A stretch of 9,334 nt of DNA from Hyphomicrobiales bacterium (GTDB lineage: Bacteria > Pseudomonadota > Alphaproteobacteria > Rhizobiales > Xanthobacteraceae), in contig JAPLPC010000630.1 of NCBI GenBank assembly GCA_026400425.1, positions 22,640 to 31,973 of the forward strand. The letters run 5' to 3'. Shown here one piece after another: positions 6,053 to 9,334 of this stretch; the stretch's first letter is position 1, and the number at the start of each line of letters is the position of its first letter. The translations under genes and the position numbers were made by a program. The notes below the pieces were generated by a model. The model was not told the DNA's origin. It saw only the letters and a list, made by a program, of their open reading frames with translations, and did no database searches.

Positions 6053-7602
6053 GACGCCGCCGGCACTTCCCGGCGGTCGCTATCAAGCGCATCGGCGGCG
6101 ATCCATCCTGACATCATCACCATGGGCATCCCCGGCCCCGGATGGGCCGCACCGCCTGCAAGATAGAGATTCTTGACGAACCTGCTACGGTTCCCCGGCT
6201 TGAACGCGCCGGTGAATTTGCCATGGCTGGCGAGCCCGTAGATGGCGCCATTCAGCACCTTGTACCGATCATGGATGTCCTGCGGCGTCAGGTGACGTTC
6301 GAAGACGATACGATCCTCGATGTCCGTCAGGCCGGCTGTTCGCTTCAACTTGTCGAGGATCACCTGCCGATACTTCGGAAACATCACGGACCAATCATGA
6401 TGGGGCCGCAGATATGGTGTGTGAACCAGTACATACAGCGCCTCGCCTCCCTCCGGCGCCACACTTGGATCCGTCTGAGATGGCGCGGCAATATAACAAG
6501 TAGGATCCGGCGCCGGCTCGCCGCGCTTGTAGATCGCGTCGAACTCCTCGTGAGCATCGTCGGAAAATACGAAATCGTGGTGTAACAGGTGATCGTATCG
6601 CTTGTTCAGGCCCAGATACAGAACGACGCCCGAACACGCTGGCTCGAAGCCTGCACGAGAATAATGCTTCGCGGCATCACCGCCGACCAGTTCGTCGTAG
6701 GTTCGCAGCGCGTCCATGTCCGAAATCACGGCAGAGGCCGCCACGCGACTCCCGTCGGCGAGCTTGATGCCCTTCGCTTCGCCGTGCTCCACGTGTATTT
6801 CTTCGACATCAGCCCCGGTATGATAGACGACGCCGAGCTTTTCGCCGAGCTTGCGCAATGCCTCTGCCACGGCCCGCGTCCCGCCCACCGGATACCAGAC
6901 ACCCCCGCTGGTCTGCATGTGAGCGATCGAGCAGAGCACCGCCGGAGATGCAAACGGCGACGACCCGACATATTGGGTGAAGTGATCGAGCATCTGCGAG
7001 ACACGCTCGTCCGGCACCATGCTGCGGATCGTGCTCGCGACGGAACGGCCCATCCGGAGCGAAAGCACATCGCGAAGCGTGCCCGGGTTCATATTCGCGC
7101 GGATGTTCATCGTGTCGCGGATGTCTTCGACTGACTTCCAGAAAAAGAAACGCTCCGAGACATCGTGGAGATGCTCCGAAACGCGTATGAATTTCTCGTA
7201 CCCCTGAGCCAGACCATCTTTTCCGGAGAACGCCTCCGCGCTCTTGCCCATGGTGGGAACATCTTCCACGAGATCCAGAACGTCACCTTCCCCGAAGAAA
7301 CATCGCCACTGGGGATCAAGGCGGATCAGCGGGAGCCAATCCTCGAGTTTCTCGCCAGCCTCCGCAAAGATCCGCTTCAATACACTCGGCACGGTGAGGA
7401 TGGTCGGGCCCATGTCAAACCGAAAGCCTTCTTCCTCCAACACCGCCGCCTTGCCGCCAAGCCATTCATTCTTGTCGTAGACGACGACCCGATGGCCGCG
7501 GGCAGCCGCAACGGCTGCGGACGCGAGACCACCAAGTCCGGAGCCGATGACGATCACCGGGTCGGACTGTTTGACTGATTGATTCATCGTTCGGTGTCCC
7601 AT
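6049..7602 (-). CDS. crtP: Carotenoid desaturase/oxidase, CrtP-like (second CrtI-family FAD enzyme)
   Basis: A 517-residue FAD-dependent amine-oxidase-fold protein of the phytoene desaturase superfamily, full length for the family. The N-terminal dinucleotide fold shows GSGLGG (20-25), then YDKNEWLGGKA and RFDMGPT. The diagnostic C-terminal FAD motif is NLYLAGGAAHPGPGMPMVMM... (starting at about residue 478). This C-terminal signature differs from that of the upstream desaturase, so the two likely do different reactions. By analogy with CrtN/CrtP pairs, this one is proposed to oxidise the terminal methyl of a C30 carotene to an aldehyde, but the assignment of roles could be reversed. Three starts are possible: GTG 7605 and ATG 7602, both overlapping the upstream TGA, and ATG 7587, which has GGGA at good spacing and gives MNQSVKQSDPVIVIG. 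The gene end overlaps the acyltransferase start. The family is certain; the symbol is a tentative functional guess. Confidence 0.85.
   Translation of the reverse strand: MGHRTMNQSVKQSDPVIVIGSGLGGLASAAVAAARGHRVVVYDKNEWLGGKAAVLEEEGFRFDMGPTILTVPSVLKRIFAEAGEKLEDWLPLIRLDPQWRCFFGEGDVLDLVEDVPTMGKSAEAFSGKDGLAQGYEKFIRVSEHLHDVSERFFFWKSVEDIRDTMNIRANMNPGTLRDVLSLRMGRSVASTIRSMVPDERVSQMLDHFTQYVGSSPFASPAVLCSIAHMQTSGGVWYPVGGTRAVAEALRKLGEKLGVVYHTGADVEEIHVEHGEAKGIKLADGSRVAASAVISDMDALRTYDELVGGDAAKHYSRAGFEPACSGVVLYLGLNKRYDHLLHHDFVFSDDAHEEFDAIYKRGEPAPDPTCYIAAPSQTDPSVAPEGGEALYVLVHTPYLRPHHDWSVMFPKYRQVILDKLKRTAGLTDIEDRIVFERHLTPQDIHDRYKVLNGAIYGLASHGKFTGAFKPGNRSRFVKNLYLAGGAAHPGPGMPMVMMSGWIAADALDSDRREVPAAS
6057..6076 (-). 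promoter_or_regulatory. GC-rich hairpin at the desaturase/acyltransferase junction
   Basis: A perfect seven-base inverted repeat, CCGCCGG-N6-CCGGCGG, lies inside the last codons of the second desaturase gene. In the minus-strand transcript it ends four bases before the GTG start of the acyltransferase, and its loop includes part of the only SD-like purine run (GGGAAG). Such a stem would hide the ribosome binding site unless a ribosome finishing the upstream gene opens it. There is no T-run after it, so it is not a terminator. Confidence 0.45.
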
Positions 7603-9185
7603 CACGCTTTAGCCGCCTCAGAAGCGACTTGTTCCTGAAGCTGTTCGAGTGGCCGAGGCGCCTCTTCGGCGGATGGAATACGGTCCGCCATGCCGAAATC
7701 GGCCAAAACCAGATCGCTGGAGATGCGCGCACTCTCATAGATGACCGGAAGCCCCGACCCCGGATGCGTCCCTCCGCCGACCAGATAAACGCCATCCACG
7801 TCGTTGAAACGGTTATGTGGGCGGAAATACAGCATCTGGTCGAGACCGTGAGCCAGATTGAAGGTCGCACCGCGATAAACGGACAATTGCTCGCGCCAGT
7901 CGTCAGGCGTGAACACCTTCTCATAGCGAATACGATCCCTGAGTCCGGTCAGGCCAAAACCTTCCAGCCGATCGATGACGGTGTTGCGGAAGGTCTGCTT
8001 CTCCTGGGTCCAGTCAACGGCACCGCAGTGGCCAACGGGGACCAACACATAGAGCGATGCATTGCCGTCTTGTGCAAACGAGGCATCGCTACGGCCGGGG
8101 TTGCAGACATAGATCGACGGATTGCCCGGTACGATCGCCGCGTCCTCGATCTCGCTGATGTTCTTGGCGTAATCATGCGCGAGGAAGATCGTATGATGAT
8201 CCAGTCGATCGTAACTCCCCTCGATGCCGAGATACAGCATGAAGGTCGAGCATGAATATTTGGCGCTCTCGATCTTCTTGTCCGACCACTTCTTGCGCAG
8301 CTTGTTCGGGATCAAACTCGATGCCGCATGAGCGAAGTCGGCATTCACAATGGCCGCATCGGCCGGCGTGATGCCCGACTTCGTCCTGACGCCGGTGGCT
8401 TTCTTGCCCTCGAATAGAATTTCTGTGACGGGTTCATCCAGCCGGATATCGACACCCAGATCCCGCGCGGCACGCGCCATGCCGTCGCTCACGGCGCCGC
8501 AGCCGCCCTTAGGATGCCAGACACCGAATTCGTATTCGAGGAATGCAAGGAAGGTGAACAAGTTGGGGCATCTGAACGGCGACATCCCGAGATACTTGGT
8601 CTGAAATGAGAAGGCGAGCCTGACGCGCGGATCCTTGAAGAATTTCTTCAATTCGTCGTCCACCGACGACAGAGGCACGATGTGCCGTAAGGCGGATACA
8701 ACGCTCGGCGCCAGATAATCCAACAGGCTATCAAACGGACGCTTCAGAACGGGTACAAATGCCGCAAGTTTCTTGCGATTCAGATTGATGAAGCGCGTGA
8801 TCTGCTTGGCGTCTGCGGCGTTCAGCTTCGAAACTTCGCGCTCGAGGTCCTCGATCTTTCCCGAGATCGACACGTTCGGCCCGTGCTCGAATGCCAATCG
8901 ATAGCTCGGATCGACGCGTGTCATCTCGATGTAATCTTCCATGCGCAGCCCGCAGCGCGTGAACAACGACTCGAGGATTTGGGGATAAAGGAAGAAGGTC
9001 GGACCAACGTCAAACCTGTAGCCGGCTTCGCTGAACACCTTGGTGCGGCCGCCGACGGCAGAGTCTTTTTCGAATAGTTTCACCTTCATCCCTGCGGCCG
9101 CGAGAAGCATTGCTGTCGCAAGCCCGCCTGGCCCTGCGCCGATGATGACCGCGTCCTTTTGACGCATTGGGGCTCGTGGTGTCAT
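7602..9185 (-). CDS. crtN: Carotenoid desaturase, CrtN-like (first CrtI-family FAD enzyme, operon leader)
   Basis: A 527-residue FAD-dependent desaturase of the CrtI/CrtN superfamily. The N-terminal Rossmann motif GAGPGG (16-21) is followed by an acidic residue at the end of the second strand (LFEK, E39), then VGGRT and RFDVGPT (57-63). The C-terminal FAD motif is GVYLVGGGTHPGSGLPVIYE (from about residue 465), close to the classical GTHPGAG form of desaturases. A polar tail of about 34 residues follows. The likely role is stepwise dehydrogenation of an acyclic C30 substrate (dehydrosqualene or squalene) to diaponeurosporene or diapolycopene, at the membrane. It is the first gene of the operon; the ATG at 9185 is used, with ATG 9167 (MRQKDAVIIG) as a credible shorter start, and no strong SD at either. 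A C40 phytoene substrate cannot be excluded, but the downstream aldehyde dehydrogenase and CrtQ-like genes favour C30. The family is certain, the substrate inferred. Confidence 0.86.
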   Translation of the reverse strand: MTPRAPMRQKDAVIIGAGPGGLATAMLLAAAGMKVKLFEKDSAVGGRTKVFSEAGYRFDVGPTFFLYPQILESLFTRCGLRMEDYIEMTRVDPSYRLAFEHGPNVSISGKIEDLEREVSKLNAADAKQITRFINLNRKKLAAFVPVLKRPFDSLLDYLAPSVVSALRHIVPLSSVDDELKKFFKDPRVRLAFSFQTKYLGMSPFRCPNLFTFLAFLEYEFGVWHPKGGCGAVSDGMARAARDLGVDIRLDEPVTEILFEGKKATGVRTKSGITPADAAIVNADFAHAASSLIPNKLRKKWSDKKIESAKYSCSTFMLYLGIEGSYDRLDHHTIFLAHDYAKNISEIEDAAIVPGNPSIYVCNPGRSDASFAQDGNASLYVLVPVGHCGAVDWTQEKQTFRNTVIDRLEGFGLTGLRDRIRYEKVFTPDDWREQLSVYRGATFNLAHGLDQMLYFRPHNRFNDVDGVYLVGGGTHPGSGLPVIYESARISSDLVLADFGMADRIPSAEEAPRPLEQLQEQVASEAAKA

Positions 9186-9221
9186 TTTGGTTTGCGTACT
9201 CGCCTATGGGATCGAATGAAG

Positions 9222-9246
9222 TGGCCAATGCTACCGCCATTGGTCA
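9222..9246. promoter_or_regulatory. Inverted repeat upstream of the carotenoid operon, possible operator
   Basis: TGGCCAATG-N7-CATTGGTCA has nine-base arms that match at eight positions. It lies 37 bases upstream of the first desaturase start codon. On the minus strand its outer edge overlaps TTGACC (9247-9242), a reasonable -35 element, but no convincing -10 follows at normal spacing. Symmetry and place suggest a regulator binding site, or a leader hairpin if transcription starts upstream of it. No gene or known binding motif was recognised in the remaining bases from 9186 to the window end. Confidence 0.45.
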
Positions 9247-9334
9247 ATAGCACTGCTGCATCCTTGCGTTCATTGTCGTTGATAAGGCCGCACTGTTGCC
9301 TAAATGGCTAGGCTCTGAAACTACTCAGTTGTCG

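Noticed and set aside
5462..6166. Plus-strand open frame of 234 codons opposite the acyltransferase gene
   Set aside because: It is antisense to a gene with intact catalytic motifs and crosses a tight operon junction; most likely a shadow frame.
7629..8255. Plus-strand open frame of 208 codons opposite the first desaturase
   Set aside because: It lies over the conserved C-terminal FAD region of the desaturase; no independent coding signal or ribosome binding site was seen.
9298..9313. GCCTA-N6-TAGGC inverted repeat near the right edge as a terminator
   Set aside because: It has only five-base arms and no T-run on either strand; this degree of symmetry is expected by chance.

Overview
The window is GC-rich bacterial DNA with tightly packed genes. 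An alphaproteobacterium is the best guess, possibly a Methylobacterium- or Beijerinckia-like member of the Hyphomicrobiales. That rests on gene content (a C30-type carotenoid set with no synthase beside it, a two-adaptor RND efflux locus, an AcrR-like regulator) and on overall codon style. No rRNA or other phylogenetic marker is present, so the assignment is an inference.

Left part (1-1967): two consecutive genes on the minus strand encode different periplasmic adaptor lipoproteins of an RND-type efflux pump. They overlap by four bases, and the second runs off the left edge, where the pump permease would be expected. Their promoter region (about 1880-1967) separates them from a divergent TetR/AcrR-family repressor gene (1968-2591, plus strand). 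A near-perfect 18-base palindrome covers the -10 element of the predicted efflux promoter, so the layout looks like a classical self-contained repressor/efflux switch.

Middle and right part (2727-9185): five minus-strand genes form one compact operon, read from right to left. They encode two different CrtI/CrtN-superfamily FAD carotenoid desaturase/oxidases, a PlsC-type acyltransferase, a family 2 glycosyltransferase resembling CrtQ, and a class-3-like aldehyde dehydrogenase. The first four are joined by one- to four-base overlaps and the last follows after three bases. Together they match, step by step, the logic of staphyloxanthin-type pigment synthesis: desaturate an acyclic C30 backbone, oxidise a terminal methyl to an aldehyde, oxidise that to a carboxylate, esterify it to a sugar, then acylate the sugar. 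No diapophytoene synthase (CrtM/CrtB) gene is in view. The backbone may come from squalene made elsewhere in the genome, or from a synthase outside the window.

Non-coding DNA is scarce: 88 bases between efflux genes and repressor, 135 bases between the convergent repressor and aldehyde dehydrogenase genes (no convincing terminator), and 149 bases upstream of the carotenoid operon, which hold a 25-base inverted repeat that may be an operator. No tRNA, rRNA, CRISPR array, transposase or insertion sequence was seen.
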